32,711 bases of DNA from Eubacteriaceae bacterium. Lineage in GTDB: Bacteria > Bacillota > Clostridia > Peptostreptococcales > Anaerovoracaceae. The translations under genes and the position numbers were made by a program. Position 1 is the stretch's first letter. Every line of letters begins with the position of its first letter. Shown piece by piece: positions 23,773 through 32,161 of the stretch. The stretch spans positions 1 to 32,711 of the forward strand of contig JALCRY010000028.1 in NCBI GenBank assembly GCA_022652985.1, written 5' to 3'. The notes beneath the pieces were generated by a model. That model searched no databases. It was not told the origin of the DNA and saw only the letters and a list, made by a program, of their open reading frames with translations.

Positions 23773-25496
23773 TAGTCATCTTCCTCCTGTTTTCTTTCGA
23801 CCGAACCGTTTTCGCGGTTCATTCTGTTGATTGCGCTCACCAGGGCGTTGATAGCCGCCGGTATGATGTCGTTATGCACTCCGCATCCCCAGTATACCCA
23901 TCCGTTCGCATCCTGTATGGCAACATATGCTGCCGCCCGCGATGTGGATTCCAGTTCGAGCGAGTGTTCCTCGTATGTTACGAAATCATAATCGAACATG
24001 TACGGTGTCTTTCTCAGAGCATTTCTGACTGCGTCCAGACGTCCTGTTCCCGTCGCTTCGATCTGATATCTATTGTCGTCGATGGTGACTTCCATATTGA
24101 CTTTCATGCCCTTATTCGTTTTATAGTCCTCGGACATCTGCGTGAATGTCGCCGCCGTAATGTCTACGAAGTCGAAGTCATTGATGTATTCTTGTTCAAA
24201 CGCCGAGAAGATCTCTTCCGGCGCGAGTTCCTTATGCTCGTGATCGGAAATGCTCTTCATCATATAGCCGATCTCTTCTCTCATCGCCTTCGGAATGTGG
24301 AAGCCGAAATCCTGTTCCAGTATGTATGCGACTCCGCCCTTTCCCGACTGGCTGTTGATCCTGATGACGTCAGCTCCGTATTCTCTTCCGAGGTCCGTCG
24401 GGTCGATCGGAATGTACGGTACGCACCACTGATCGATATCTTTTTCTTCTCTGTACTTCATGCCCTTTGCGATCGCATCCTGATGTGAACCGGAGAAGGC
24501 TGCGAATACGAGCGCTCCCGCATACGGATGTCTTTCGTGCACTGTCATATCCGTGTATTTTTCATAATGCTTGACTACGTCCGGCATGTCCGAGAAGTCC
24601 AGTTCCGGATCGACACCGTGCGTGAACATGTTCATCGCGATAGTAACGACATCTACATTCCCGGTCCTCTCGCCGTTGCCGAAAAGCGTTCCTTCTATTC
24701 TCTCAGCGCCTGCGAGCATTCCGCATTCCGCATCCGCCACGCCTGTTCCTCTGTCATTGTGAGGATGGAGCGATATCACGACGCTGTCGCGGTGATGCAG
24801 ATGATCACTCATATATTCGATCTGACTCGCGTAAACATGCGGCATCGACATCTGTACTGTACTCGGCAGGTTGATGTACATCTTGTGCCATGGCGTCGGC
24901 TGCCAGACGTCTATTACTGCATTGCACACCTCTGCGGCATATTCAGGCTCAGTGCCCGTGAAGCTTTCCGGAGAATACTCAAACCAGAAATTCGTCTCCG
25001 GCATGGTCGCGGCCGTTTTCTTGATGATCTCGGCTCCGTCCACGGCGATCTGCTTGACCTCTTCCTTCGATGCTCTGAAAACTTCTTCTCTCTGAACTTT
25101 GGAAACAGAATTATATAAATGTACGATTATGTTCTTGCCGCCTTTGACTGCTTCAAATGTCTTTTTGATGATATGTTCTCTGGACTGTGTCAGGACCTGT
25201 ATTTTGACATCGTCAGGTATCATATTCTGTTCGATCAGCGTACGTACAAATTTATATTCCGTCTCTGACGCAGCCGGGAATCCGACTTCTATCTCTTTAA
25301 AGCCTATCTGCACAAGGTATGTGAAAAACTCAAGCTTCTGCTCCAGACTCATCGGGACCACCAGTGCCTGGTTACCGTCTCTCAAATCTACGCTGCACCA
25401 GATCGGCGCCTTTTCGATATGATCCTTCTGTGTCCATTTCATACTGTCTACCGGCGGCATGAAGTAGCCTACTTCGTACTTTTCACAATTCTGCAT
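23772..25496 (-). CDS. leuA: 2-Isopropylmalate synthase (long, LeuA2-like form)
   Basis: A 574-residue enzyme condensing 2-oxoisovalerate with acetyl-CoA, the committed step of leucine synthesis. The catalytic barrel starts with [20 protein letters not shown]; metal ligands include HPHNDRGTG. The C-terminal regulatory domain (about residue 440 on) ends with the [14 protein letters not shown] leucine-binding fold, so feedback control by leucine is expected. The sequence resembles the long yeast/actinobacterial type. Two starts are well supported: ATG 25496 (GGAGG 8 bp upstream, after the T-box terminator; chosen) and ATG 25535, whose GGAGG is inside the terminator stem. The latter would add 13 charged residues. 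Transcription is under the leader T-box. Confidence 0.95.
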   Translation of the reverse strand: MQNCEKYEVGYFMPPVDSMKWTQKDHIEKAPIWCSVDLRDGNQALVVPMSLEQKLEFFTYLVQIGFKEIEVGFPAASETEYKFVRTLIEQNMIPDDVKIQVLTQSREHIIKKTFEAVKGGKNIIVHLYNSVSKVQREEVFRASKEEVKQIAVDGAEIIKKTAATMPETNFWFEYSPESFTGTEPEYAAEVCNAVIDVWQPTPWHKMYINLPSTVQMSMPHVYASQIEYMSDHLHHRDSVVISLHPHNDRGTGVADAECGMLAGAERIEGTLFGNGERTGNVDVVTIAMNMFTHGVDPELDFSDMPDVVKHYEKYTDMTVHERHPYAGALVFAAFSGSHQDAIAKGMKYREEKDIDQWCVPYIPIDPTDLGREYGADVIRINSQSGKGGVAYILEQDFGFHIPKAMREEIGYMMKSISDHEHKELAPEEIFSAFEQEYINDFDFVDITAATFTQMSEDYKTNKGMKVNMEVTIDDNRYQIEATGTGRLDAVRNALRKTPYMFDYDFVTYEEHSLELESTSRAAAYVAIQDANGWVYWGCGVHNDIIPAAINALVSAINRMNRENGSVERKQEEDD

Positions 25497-25535
25497 TTTC
25501 TTTTCCTCCATTTTTTGGTCACGCTTCTTATCCAT

Positions 25536-25745
25536 AAAAAAAACCTCCATCTCTAATCAAGAGACGAAGGCATAAATATGCTTCCGCGGTACCACTCTTA
25601 TTGGATCCGGCCATCACCGGTCCCACTCATAAGGTTTTGCTCCGGGGTGAGACACCGTTACCCGAACCTGCAGCCATCCCAGCATCGGCTGCTCTCTCTT
25701 AAGTTCATCAGTTGCGGTTTATTCCCTTCAACGCAATATTATTAA
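25536..25745 (-). promoter_or_regulatory. T-box leader of the leu operon (probable Leu, CUC specifier)
   Basis: Minus strand. A canonical T-box sequence AGAGTGGTACCGCGG is within 25581-25599; its UGGU bulge matches the ACCA end of tRNA-Leu. It is followed by a terminator: arms 25560-25570 and 25544-25554 (11 bp) and eight Ts (25536-25543). The K-turn/AGAGAG region and an apical stem GCAGCC/GGCTGC (about 25667-25689) mark Stem I. CTC followed by A at 25649-25651 is the likely specifier, giving leucine, in agreement with the gene order. Uncharged tRNA-Leu binding should form the antiterminator and permit leuACDB transcription. The 3' terminator arm contains GGAGG. Confidence 0.92.
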
Positions 25746-25755
25746 CTTGAGTGTT

Positions 25756-25784
25756 ACTTTACGCTATTTTATGTGGTTTGTCAA
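25756..25784 (-). promoter_or_regulatory. Promoter of the leu operon T-box leader
   Basis: Minus strand -35 TTGACA (25779-25784), 17-bp spacer, -10 TAAAGT (25756-25761). The start is expected near 25750, just ahead of the Stem I sequence. Confidence 0.7.
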
Positions 25785-25800
25785 CAAGTATTTCAGAACT

Positions 25801-26034
25801 TTTTTGTTATTTTTTTAAAAATGTTGAATTTGGATGTGCTTGTTGCTGTAAGTGAGCGAAAAATAGCGGTAATTTCGGCTTTTCGTGCATTTATGACATG
25901 CCTGACAGCAGTCAGTAATATTCAATAATGCTCGTTCATTTGATGTAAACAGCGCAAATGGTATTCTGCCATAGCGGGTTAGGAAGGTCACCAGTCCATG
26001 CTTCCCAATCAGCCCATCGATTCTTAATTCCCGG
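25801..26034. other. Gene-free stretch between the CoA-transferase and the leu leader
   Basis: About 230 bp. Near the CoA-transferase stop there is a small imperfect hairpin (GGAAG...CTTCC, about 25982-26005). The rest is AT-rich. A short open frame without start codon or ribosome binding site is visible on the minus strand, and I do not call it a gene. No convincing terminator with a T tract is seen next to the CoA-transferase gene. Confidence 0.3.
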
Positions 26035-27360
26035 CTAGTATATCAGGCCCTGCCTCCTGGCCTCGAACTCCAGCTTTTCCCTGAACGCAGGATGAGCTAT
26101 GCTGATCATTTTCCTGCATCTGTCCGGAATGTCGGCTCCGAACAGGTTCACGCATCCGTATTCGGTCGCGACATACTGCACGTTAGATCTCGGAGTGTCA
26201 ACATATACACCGTCGGGAAGATGGAATACTATCTTCGACACCAGCCTCCCTTCCCGATCCGTGAGCGTCGAATGGAATCCAATGAAAGATTTGCCGCCGT
26301 TCGCCGCAGCCGCTCCCCTCGCATAATCCAGGTGGCCGCCGGTGCCGCTGTACTGCCTGCCCGCAAGACTGCTCGCATCGCATTCTCCTGTAATATCCAT
26401 CATTACGCAACTGTTGATCGAGATCATATTGTCATTCCTGATGATGTGTTCGTAACCGTTCGAAATGCTGTAAGGCACGAACCAGAGCTCCTCGTTTTCC
26501 CTGACAAAATCCACGAGCTCCCGGGTTCCGTAGCTGAATCCGGCCACGCTCTTCCCTGGCAGATAAGTTTTTTTGCTGTTGTTGATAATGCCTTTCTTCT
26601 GCAGATAAACCATCGATTCGACAAACATTTCCGTGTGGACGCCGAGGTCCCGGTGATCCTCAAGCGCGTATCCGATAGCGTTGGCCATTCCGCCTATCCC
26701 TAGCTGTATGGTCGCTCCGTCGGGAATAAGGGGAGTAATGTGGGCGGCGATCTTTTTGTCGGTCTCGCCCGGCACCGACGGGATGATGCAGTGGAAATCG
26801 CTGTCCTCTTCCACGATCGCGTCGAACTTGCCGACAGGAATAAAGATGTCCGGATGTCCGTACACGCGCGGACAGTTCCGATTGATCTGCGCAATGATCT
26901 TCTTTCCGAACATCCAGAGATCTCCCAGCTGTCCGGCGCCCTGCGGCCCGGTACAACAGAGTCCGTTCTCATCCGGAGGCGCCGTCTCGACAAAAACCAC
27001 ATCCGGTTTTGCTATATCCCTGTTATATCTTCTCTCCAGTGAAAGCTGCATCGGCACAAATGTCGTAACGTGCCCCGTCTTCATATACTCTCTTTCTTTC
27101 GCCCCCAGGAACATGCACTCGTTCTTCACCATATCCGCTGTAAGTTCCGGATCACCGAGGCCCATCTCCGGGAATTTATATTCGCCCAGGATCCTGATGC
27201 CCTTGAGATCATGCGCCTTTATCGCTTTCATCAGCGCGCTCAGCAGAGCCGCCGGAGCATTATGCCCTGCGGTATGCACCCTGTCTCCGTCTCTGACAAC
27301 TGAAGCTATCGCTTCATCTGCAGTCATCAGTCTTTCCTTATATATTTTTTCATAATCCAT
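26035..27360 (-). CDS. Acetyl-CoA hydrolase/4-hydroxybutyrate-type CoA-transferase family protein
   Basis: A 441-residue enzyme of the family I/Cat1-like acyl-CoA:carboxylate CoA-transferases. The catalytic glutamate is in LGVHTEMFVESM (Glu244), preceded by the glycine-rich IQLGIGGMANAIG loop. The C-terminal oxyanion and CoA-binding loop region includes GFSYGTRELVDF and YSGTGGHLDYARGA. It moves CoA between acetate and another acyl group; butyrate, 4-hydroxybutyrate or branched acids are options. The start is the ATG at 27360, with GGAGG 9 bp upstream. It lies 50 bp after the gamma subunit of a 2-oxoacid:ferredoxin oxidoreductase and is probably in the same operon. A job converting the acyl-CoA product to free acid, or activating acid for reductive carboxylation, is inferred. 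Confidence 0.88.
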   Translation of the reverse strand: MDYEKIYKERLMTADEAIASVVRDGDRVHTAGHNAPAALLSALMKAIKAHDLKGIRILGEYKFPEMGLGDPELTADMVKNECMFLGAKEREYMKTGHVTTFVPMQLSLERRYNRDIAKPDVVFVETAPPDENGLCCTGPQGAGQLGDLWMFGKKIIAQINRNCPRVYGHPDIFIPVGKFDAIVEEDSDFHCIIPSVPGETDKKIAAHITPLIPDGATIQLGIGGMANAIGYALEDHRDLGVHTEMFVESMVYLQKKGIINNSKKTYLPGKSVAGFSYGTRELVDFVRENEELWFVPYSISNGYEHIIRNDNMISINSCVMMDITGECDASSLAGRQYSGTGGHLDYARGAAAANGGKSFIGFHSTLTDREGRLVSKIVFHLPDGVYVDTPRSNVQYVATEYGCVNLFGADIPDRCRKMISIAHPAFREKLEFEARRQGLIY

Positions 27361-27410
27361 CGCACCGGACCTCCGCGCTAAACGCATTCTTTTGCTCAGT
27401 ATATCACTTT

Positions 27411-27980
27411 TCAGGCATATTTCTTTGCCTGTCCGGACACGAGTTCTTCCGCCGCAGCCGCACCCGCTTCAAACGCCTGCACATTCGCTTCGGTAAACTT
27501 CGCCGGAAACCTCTCAATAACAGCTTCCTTCATTGCTTCTTCGTCCAGTACATCCGCCAGCACAGCCACCGCTCCCAGCGCGACCACATTGGCCGAGATT
27601 TCTTTACCCGTGACTTCCTTCGCGATCCGCGTTATAGGAATGCTGAAAACGCTCCGGCCGCGCTGAGGAACACTTTTGACAAGATCAGAATCTATTATGA
27701 TTATCCCGCCGGCCGCCAGATCACCGGTGTAAGAATCGCAGGCCTTCTGCGACATTGCCAGCACCACATCGGGCTCGGACACTACAGGATAGGCGATCTT
27801 CTCATCATCTATTATTAGTTCCGATCTGCAGGCGCCGCCGCGCGATTCCGGACCGTATGATTTCGTCAGCAGAATTTCCTTGCCTTCTTTTATGCCTGCC
27901 GCTTCGGCCGTGACATCTCCCATGAGCATCATGCCCTGTCCGCCGGTCCCGCCGAATCTCATTTCAAAATGTTTCTTCAT
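27411..27980 (-). CDS. korC: 2-Oxoacid:ferredoxin oxidoreductase, gamma subunit
   Basis: A 189-residue subunit with the MRFGGTGGQGMMLMGDVTAE signature of the gamma (KorC/VorC/PorG) family, and YGPESRGGACRSELIID. The start is the ATG at 27980, which overlaps the beta stop (ATGA); an open frame extends far upstream in the beta gene but is not real. It completes a four-subunit oxidoreductase (ferredoxin, alpha, beta, gamma). Substrate options are 2-oxoglutarate or branched-chain 2-oxo acids; the kor symbol is used for the family, not as proof of 2-oxoglutarate. Confidence 0.93.
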   Translation of the reverse strand: MKKHFEMRFGGTGGQGMMLMGDVTAEAAGIKEGKEILLTKSYGPESRGGACRSELIIDDEKIAYPVVSEPDVVLAMSQKACDSYTGDLAAGGIIIIDSDLVKSVPQRGRSVFSIPITRIAKEVTGKEISANVVALGAVAVLADVLDEEAMKEAVIERFPAKFTEANVQAFEAGAAAAEELVSGQAKKYA

Positions 27981-28813
27981 TTCAGATCCGCCCTTTCTCT
28001 CTGCGCTTCCTCGATTATCCTCGCGTATTTTTCCGTGTATTCCGAACGTCTGCTGCTGTTCACAAATTCGCCGATGATCACTTTTTCTTCCAGCTCGTCT
28101 GCGGAAAGTGTTCCGGCTTTCTCGATGCTCACCGTTTTTTCCGGCCAGGCTGCGATCATTTTCGCGCCGTCTCCGAGTCCGTTGATCCTGCCGAAAAGAG
28201 TCGGGCAATCGCACATCGCGTCTATTACCGAGAACCCTTTATGCGTGATCCCGCTGGCGATGTATTTTATCAGGCTCTGCACGTGATATGTCGTCGACCT
28301 CGCCACATACGTAGCACCTGAGCCTTCGGCCAGTCTGCAGACGTCGAACGCCGGCTCGATATTACCGTATACCGATGTCCTGGTGAATGCACCCACCGGA
28401 GTCGTCGGGGAATACTGCCCGCCCGTCATGCCGTAATTCGAATTGTTGAACACGACGACTGTCAGGTCGATGTTCCGCCGCGCCGCCTGAATGAAATGAT
28501 TGCCGCCGATCGAAGTGCTGTCTCCGTCGCCTGTAACGACGATGACCTGCAGCTCGGGATTCGCCATCTTCACGCCTGTCGCAAAGGCTATCGGCCTTCC
28601 GTGAGTCGTATGGAGTCCGCAGAAATCAGTATAATTGTTCGCGCGCGACGAACAGCCGACTCCCGACACTATTACTGCCTTGTCCTGATCGATGCCCGTC
28701 CTGTCGATCGCTCTGATGATCGACTGCAGCACGATGCCGTTGCCGCAGCCCCGGCACCACATATGCGGGAGCTTATCATCCCTCATCAGTCTGTCAAATA
28801 CATGCTGTTCCAT
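27977..28813 (-). CDS. korB: 2-Oxoacid:ferredoxin oxidoreductase, beta (ThDP-binding) subunit
   Basis: A 278-residue subunit binding thiamine diphosphate and Mg: GDGDSTSIGGNHFIQAARRN then FNNSNYGMTGGQYSPTTP. Four-Cys cluster ligands are in WCRGCGNG and GVGCSSR. The coupled start overlaps the alpha stop as TAATG. With the alpha subunit it decarboxylates a 2-oxo acid to acyl-CoA with electrons going to ferredoxin. The NYGMTGGQYSPTTPVGA stretch is typical of the Kor/Vor type. Confidence 0.95.
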   Translation of the reverse strand: MEQHVFDRLMRDDKLPHMWCRGCGNGIVLQSIIRAIDRTGIDQDKAVIVSGVGCSSRANNYTDFCGLHTTHGRPIAFATGVKMANPELQVIVVTGDGDSTSIGGNHFIQAARRNIDLTVVVFNNSNYGMTGGQYSPTTPVGAFTRTSVYGNIEPAFDVCRLAEGSGATYVARSTTYHVQSLIKYIASGITHKGFSVIDAMCDCPTLFGRINGLGDGAKMIAAWPEKTVSIEKAGTLSADELEEKVIIGEFVNSSRRSEYTEKYARIIEEAQRERADLK

Positions 28814-29967
28814 TACTTCACCTCCATGATCCTGTCGTATATCATATCCGCTGTCATCAGCGCGCCGTCGTTCCTCGTGACTTTTTCTATCTTGCCGTCG
28901 GTGCCGTCGAGTTCCTTGACTATCCTGCTGAGCTGTCCGTCGTTCATCTCTGCAGTAATGATTTTTTTCGCTTTGGCCGCCTGTTTCTGCAACGCCTCGT
29001 CCGGGAACGGCCAGAGCGTTATCGGCCGGAACAGTCCGGCTTTCACGCCCTCTTTCCTCGCCTTGTCGATCGCGCCTTTGGCCACCCGCGACACAATGCC
29101 GATCGCAACGATGATTATTTCCGCATCGTCCGTTCTGTACTCCTCGTACGACTCTATTTCCTTTATATTCCAGTCGATTTTTCTTTCTATCCGCGTGAGT
29201 TTTTCAGCGATTTTCTCATAATCCGCCGTGGCCGGGAAACCCGTTTCATCATGAATGATCCCGCTCACGAACCATCTGTATCCGTCCCCGAACGATGCCA
29301 TCGGCGGTATATCTGTTTCGTCGGCTTCGTACGGCTTATAGTTCCTGTCTTTCGGAACATCAGGCTTCTTTCTGTTTGTAATGCACAGTTCTTCTGCCGC
29401 AGGTATCCTGATCTTCTCGCTCATGTGCGCCATCGCCGCATCGCTGAGCACCATGACCGGCGTCCTGTATTTTTCCGCCATATTGAAAGCCCTGGCGGTT
29501 TCCCTGTAGAGTTCTTCGACCGAACTCGGTGCCGTGACTATTATCGGATGATCGCCGTGGGTCCCCCATCTGCTCTGCATGATGTCTCCCTGCGCCGGCA
29601 TCGTGGCCACGCCCTGACATGGTCCCTGTCTCATGACATCGATCAGCACGCACGGCACTTCCGCGAGCATTCCGTAAGACAGATTTTCCTGCATCAGCGA
29701 ACAACCCGGACCGCTCGTCGCGGTCATGGCCTTTGAACCCGCGAAGGACGCGCCGATGACAGCGGCCATGGACGCGAGTTCGTCTTCCATCTGCATGTAC
29801 TTGCCGCCGTATTTAGGCAGCAGTTCCGATGCGAGTTCCGCGATCTCTGTGGCAGGAGTTATCGGATATCCCGCGAAAAAGTTCATCCCCGCGGCCAGCG
29901 CTCCCAGCGTGACCGCCTCATTGCCCGTCAGCACCCGATACTCCGGCGCATATGCTGTCTTTTCCAT
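28813..29967 (-). CDS. korA: 2-Oxoacid:ferredoxin oxidoreductase, alpha subunit
   Basis: A 384-residue subunit. Motifs are LTGNEAVTLGALAAGMNFFA, GYPITPATEIAE, GSKAMTATSGPGCSLMQENL and MRQGPCQGVATMPAQGD, all typical of the Kor/Vor alpha subunit. The start is the ATG at 29967, which overlaps the ferredoxin stop (TAATG). A longer frame to 30036 runs into the ferredoxin gene and is not supported. It is the second gene of the D-A-B-C operon. Confidence 0.95.
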   Translation of the reverse strand: MEKTAYAPEYRVLTGNEAVTLGALAAGMNFFAGYPITPATEIAELASELLPKYGGKYMQMEDELASMAAVIGASFAGSKAMTATSGPGCSLMQENLSYGMLAEVPCVLIDVMRQGPCQGVATMPAQGDIMQSRWGTHGDHPIIVTAPSSVEELYRETARAFNMAEKYRTPVMVLSDAAMAHMSEKIRIPAAEELCITNRKKPDVPKDRNYKPYEADETDIPPMASFGDGYRWFVSGIIHDETGFPATADYEKIAEKLTRIERKIDWNIKEIESYEEYRTDDAEIIIVAIGIVSRVAKGAIDKARKEGVKAGLFRPITLWPFPDEALQKQAAKAKKIITAEMNDGQLSRIVKELDGTDGKIEKVTRNDGALMTADMIYDRIMEVK

Positions 29968-30173
29968 TACTGCATCCTCCCTATTCTGATTGCGAAGTCC
30001 GGACACCTCAGTTCGCAGAGCCTGCACATGATGCACGCTTCTTCATTTATCATCGACGGCTTTCCCTCGTCGTCGGCGCTTATCGCCTTTTTCGGGCACA
30101 GCGCGGTACAGATGCCGCAGGCCTTGCAGTATTCCCTGTTAAGTCTGAAATCAACTTTTTCTTCCTGTTTCAT
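29967..30173 (-). CDS. korD: 2[4Fe-4S] ferredoxin, delta subunit of the oxidoreductase
   Basis: A 68-residue ferredoxin with two complete CxxCxxCxxxCP motifs (Cys16/19/22/26 and Cys47/50/53/57). It is the first gene of the operon and likely the integral electron-transfer subunit. AAGGAG precedes the ATG at 30173. The promoter is in the divergent spacer with the LysR gene. Confidence 0.95.
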   Translation of the reverse strand: MKQEEKVDFRLNREYCKACGICTALCPKKAISADDEGKPSMINEEACIMCRLCELRCPDFAIRIGRMQ

Positions 30174-30212
30174 CCCGTTTATCTCCTTTTCTGTCTTGAC
30201 TATACCACTGGC

Positions 30213-30269
30213 AGATATATAATAAAAATATCTATTACTGATATAAAGTATTCCTTAATATTATACTTT
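30213..30269. promoter_or_regulatory. Divergent control region with two inverted repeats (LysR-type sites)
   Basis: The repeats are AGATAT-N9-ATATCT (30213-30233) and AAAGTAT-N11-ATACTTT (30245-30269). They lie in the 164-bp spacer between korD (minus) and the lysR gene (plus). The first has the T-N11-A geometry usual for LysR-type binding. AT-rich -10-like elements on both strands overlap them (for example TATTAT at 30259-30264 with TTACTG at 30235-30240 for the plus strand). Confidence 0.55.
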
Positions 30270-30337
30270 CCTCTCAGCGGCGGAGCGGCGCAGGCAAGGC
30301 AGTATTTCCGGGCAGGCCGTTTGCAGAAAGGCACAGA

Positions 30338-31228
30338 ATGAATCTTGAATATTACAGAAATTTCATCGAGATCGCCGACCTCGGCACGCTGTCCGCGGCC
30401 TCCAGAAAGCTGCTCGTAGCCCAGCCAGCGCTCACCAAACAGGTCCGGAACTTCGAGGATGAATACGGCGCGCAGCTCTTCATCAGGACTGCAAGAAGAA
30501 TGGAGCTCACTGAGGCCGGCAGGATACTTTATGACAAAGCGAAGAAAATGATCGCCATCGAGGATTCTGCGTATAAAGAAATCGACGCCTGCATCAGCGG
30601 CACTGCGGGAACGCTTTCGCTGGGACTCACCCCTTCGTTCCCCGATCCGTTTATCGACGCCGTGCTGTCCGATTTCCACAGCAGATTTCCCGATATCGAA
30701 TTCGACATCCACGAGGACACGACCCCGGCGCTCCTGAGAATGATAACCGACGGCATCGCAGAAGTCGGCATAGTCCGGCCTCCGGGGCGGCTCCCCATAT
30801 CAATCACGGAGGCGGCAGCCATCCCCGAACACTTGCTTGTGATCGGGAAACGCGGTAATGTATGGATGGATCCCTCGCAGGAAACGATCGATCTCAGGAC
30901 TCTCAGCGGCGTCCCGCTCAGCCTGCCGCGAGGATTCGCTCCGCTAATAACCGACGAATGCCTGCGGCGCGGATTCAGACCGAAACTGTTCAGTGTTTCG
31001 ACATCGAGATATCTGACCTTGTTCTGGGCGAGGCAGGGATCATCACTGGCCCTTATTCCGGGAAGCGATCCGGAAAAATTCGCCTCGGACGAACTGATCT
31101 GCCGCAGACTCAGAGGCAAAGCTTTTGCCTCATCGCGTTCACTCGTCCGCAGTAGTGAGAAAAAATTATCAGCAGCGGCCGCTGAGTTCACAGGATATTG
31201 CATGCAGCAGATAGGAGAAATAAAATGA
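30338..31228 (+). CDS. LysR-family transcriptional regulator
   Basis: A 296-residue protein. The N-terminal winged helix-turn-helix (about 1-60) reads YRNFIEIADLGTLSAASRKL then LVAQPALTKQVRNFEDEYG. The effector-binding domain (about 90-290) has the two-lobed periplasmic-binding fold. It is divergent from the korDABC-CoA-transferase operon, which it most likely controls in response to a pathway metabolite. AAAGG precedes the ATG. Its stop overlaps the start of the next gene (ATGA). Confidence 0.92.
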   Translation: MNLEYYRNFIEIADLGTLSAASRKLLVAQPALTKQVRNFEDEYGAQLFIRTARRMELTEAGRILYDKAKKMIAIEDSAYKEIDACISGTAGTLSLGLTPSFPDPFIDAVLSDFHSRFPDIEFDIHEDTTPALLRMITDGIAEVGIVRPPGRLPISITEAAAIPEHLLVIGKRGNVWMDPSQETIDLRTLSGVPLSLPRGFAPLITDECLRRGFRPKLFSVSTSRYLTLFWARQGSSLALIPGSDPEKFASDELICRRLRGKAFASSRSLVRSSEKKLSAAAAEFTGYCMQQIGEIK

Positions 31229-31995
31229 TAATCGACACAAAATACCGGGAACTTTTCGTTTTCTGTTCGACCGTTGAAGACGGCGATATGTCAGGGACCT
31301 GCGACAGCCGCGGCGGTGAACATTTCACGACATTCCGCGAGAAAACCGGCCTCGCGAAAATGCCGCTCTATTTCTTTCATATCCTGCATGCCGATAAAAT
31401 AACCAAATACCCTCTGACCCGCGCATATCACAGAGAGGAGAGCACAAAGTCCTGGCCGTTCCTGTCGGACGACTGGTTCATAGATACCGATGCACTTATC
31501 ACTCATCAGAAGGGAACATATTTTGCGATCGGTTTCGGCGACTGCAATCCCGTAATAATATACGATCATGTGAAGCAGCGTCTCGCATTCGGACACTGCG
31601 GATGGCGCAGCACGGTGATGAACCTTCATCTTAAGATGGCTGACGCCCTCACCGAAGCGTACGGCAGCCGGCCTGAAGATATGGCAGTAATATTCGGTCC
31701 CGCGATCAGGCCGCAGTCTTACGGTTTCGCGAACGAGCCGGATCAGCTGCATGACCCCGCATGGAAAGAGCACATCACCTTTGCAGACGGGCTTTACCAC
31801 ATCGACCTGGCCGGATACATGGCGGACAGCCTGGAACAAAAAGGCATTGCCGCATCGGAAATCACTATGCCGTTCGCCAACACTTACGAAGACCCGAGAT
31901 TTTACTCGCATTACCGCGCCCGCGAAAAGGGAGATCCGGACGGCAGATTCATATTCGGAGCAGGCATACGATCGAAGGAAGACGTCCTGCCTTAG
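31225..31995 (+). CDS. PgeF/YfiH-family multicopper/purine nucleoside phosphorylase-like (laccase-domain) protein
   Basis: A 256-residue protein of the peptidoglycan-editing-factor / polyphenol-oxidase (Cu-oxidase_4) family. Key metal-site residues can be seen: His55 (HILHADKI), Cys107 in GFGDCNPVIIYD and His124 in AFGHCGWRST. VIFGPAIRPQSYGF follows. Homologues (bacterial YfiH/PgeF, human FAMIN) act on purine nucleosides or remove mis-incorporated Ser from cell-wall precursors. The ATG at 31225 has AGGAG; the open frame begins earlier but inside the LysR gene. It overlaps the regulator gene, an unusual partner. Role in this cluster is not known. Confidence 0.85.
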   Translation: MIIDTKYRELFVFCSTVEDGDMSGTCDSRGGEHFTTFREKTGLAKMPLYFFHILHADKITKYPLTRAYHREESTKSWPFLSDDWFIDTDALITHQKGTYFAIGFGDCNPVIIYDHVKQRLAFGHCGWRSTVMNLHLKMADALTEAYGSRPEDMAVIFGPAIRPQSYGFANEPDQLHDPAWKEHITFADGLYHIDLAGYMADSLEQKGIAASEITMPFANTYEDPRFYSHYRAREKGDPDGRFIFGAGIRSKEDVLP

Positions 31996-32060
31996 ACTAT
32001 TTTCCGTAATTTGATGTGGAATGTGAATATTTATGAAATTTACATGTACAAAAAATATTG

Positions 32061-32081
32061 GTCCTTTTCATTACAAAGGAC
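32061..32081. repeat. Small inverted repeat upstream of porG
   Basis: GTCCTTT (32061-32067) and AAAGGAC (32075-32081) form a 7-bp stem. There is no T tract right after it. It is either a weak terminator of the pgeF-like gene or an operator. Confidence 0.35.
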
Positions 32082-32132
32082 ATATTTCAGTTGATAAAAA
32101 AAAGTCAGAGTATTATGATTAATATTGTCAGA

Positions 32133-32138
32133 TATAAT
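32133..32138 (+). promoter_or_regulatory. -10 element of the por operon
   Basis: There is a TATAAT with no clear -35. It is followed closely by the AGGAGG ribosome binding site (about 32146-32151). If it is used, the 5' UTR is very short; a promoter further upstream is possible. Confidence 0.35.
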
Positions 32139-32161
32139 TAATGTTAGGAGGAATACCAGAC

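Noticed and set aside
25801..26034. In-frame continuation and a 60-plus-codon open frame downstream of the CoA-transferase
   Set aside because: No start codon with a ribosome binding site and no recognisable family; the CoA-transferase ends at the expected length.
3720..31700. GCAGTAAT as a strand-polar chromosome-segregation (KOPS-like) motif
   Set aside because: Copies are about equally frequent in both orientations here, so no polarity is seen; a longer sequence would be needed to exclude it fully.
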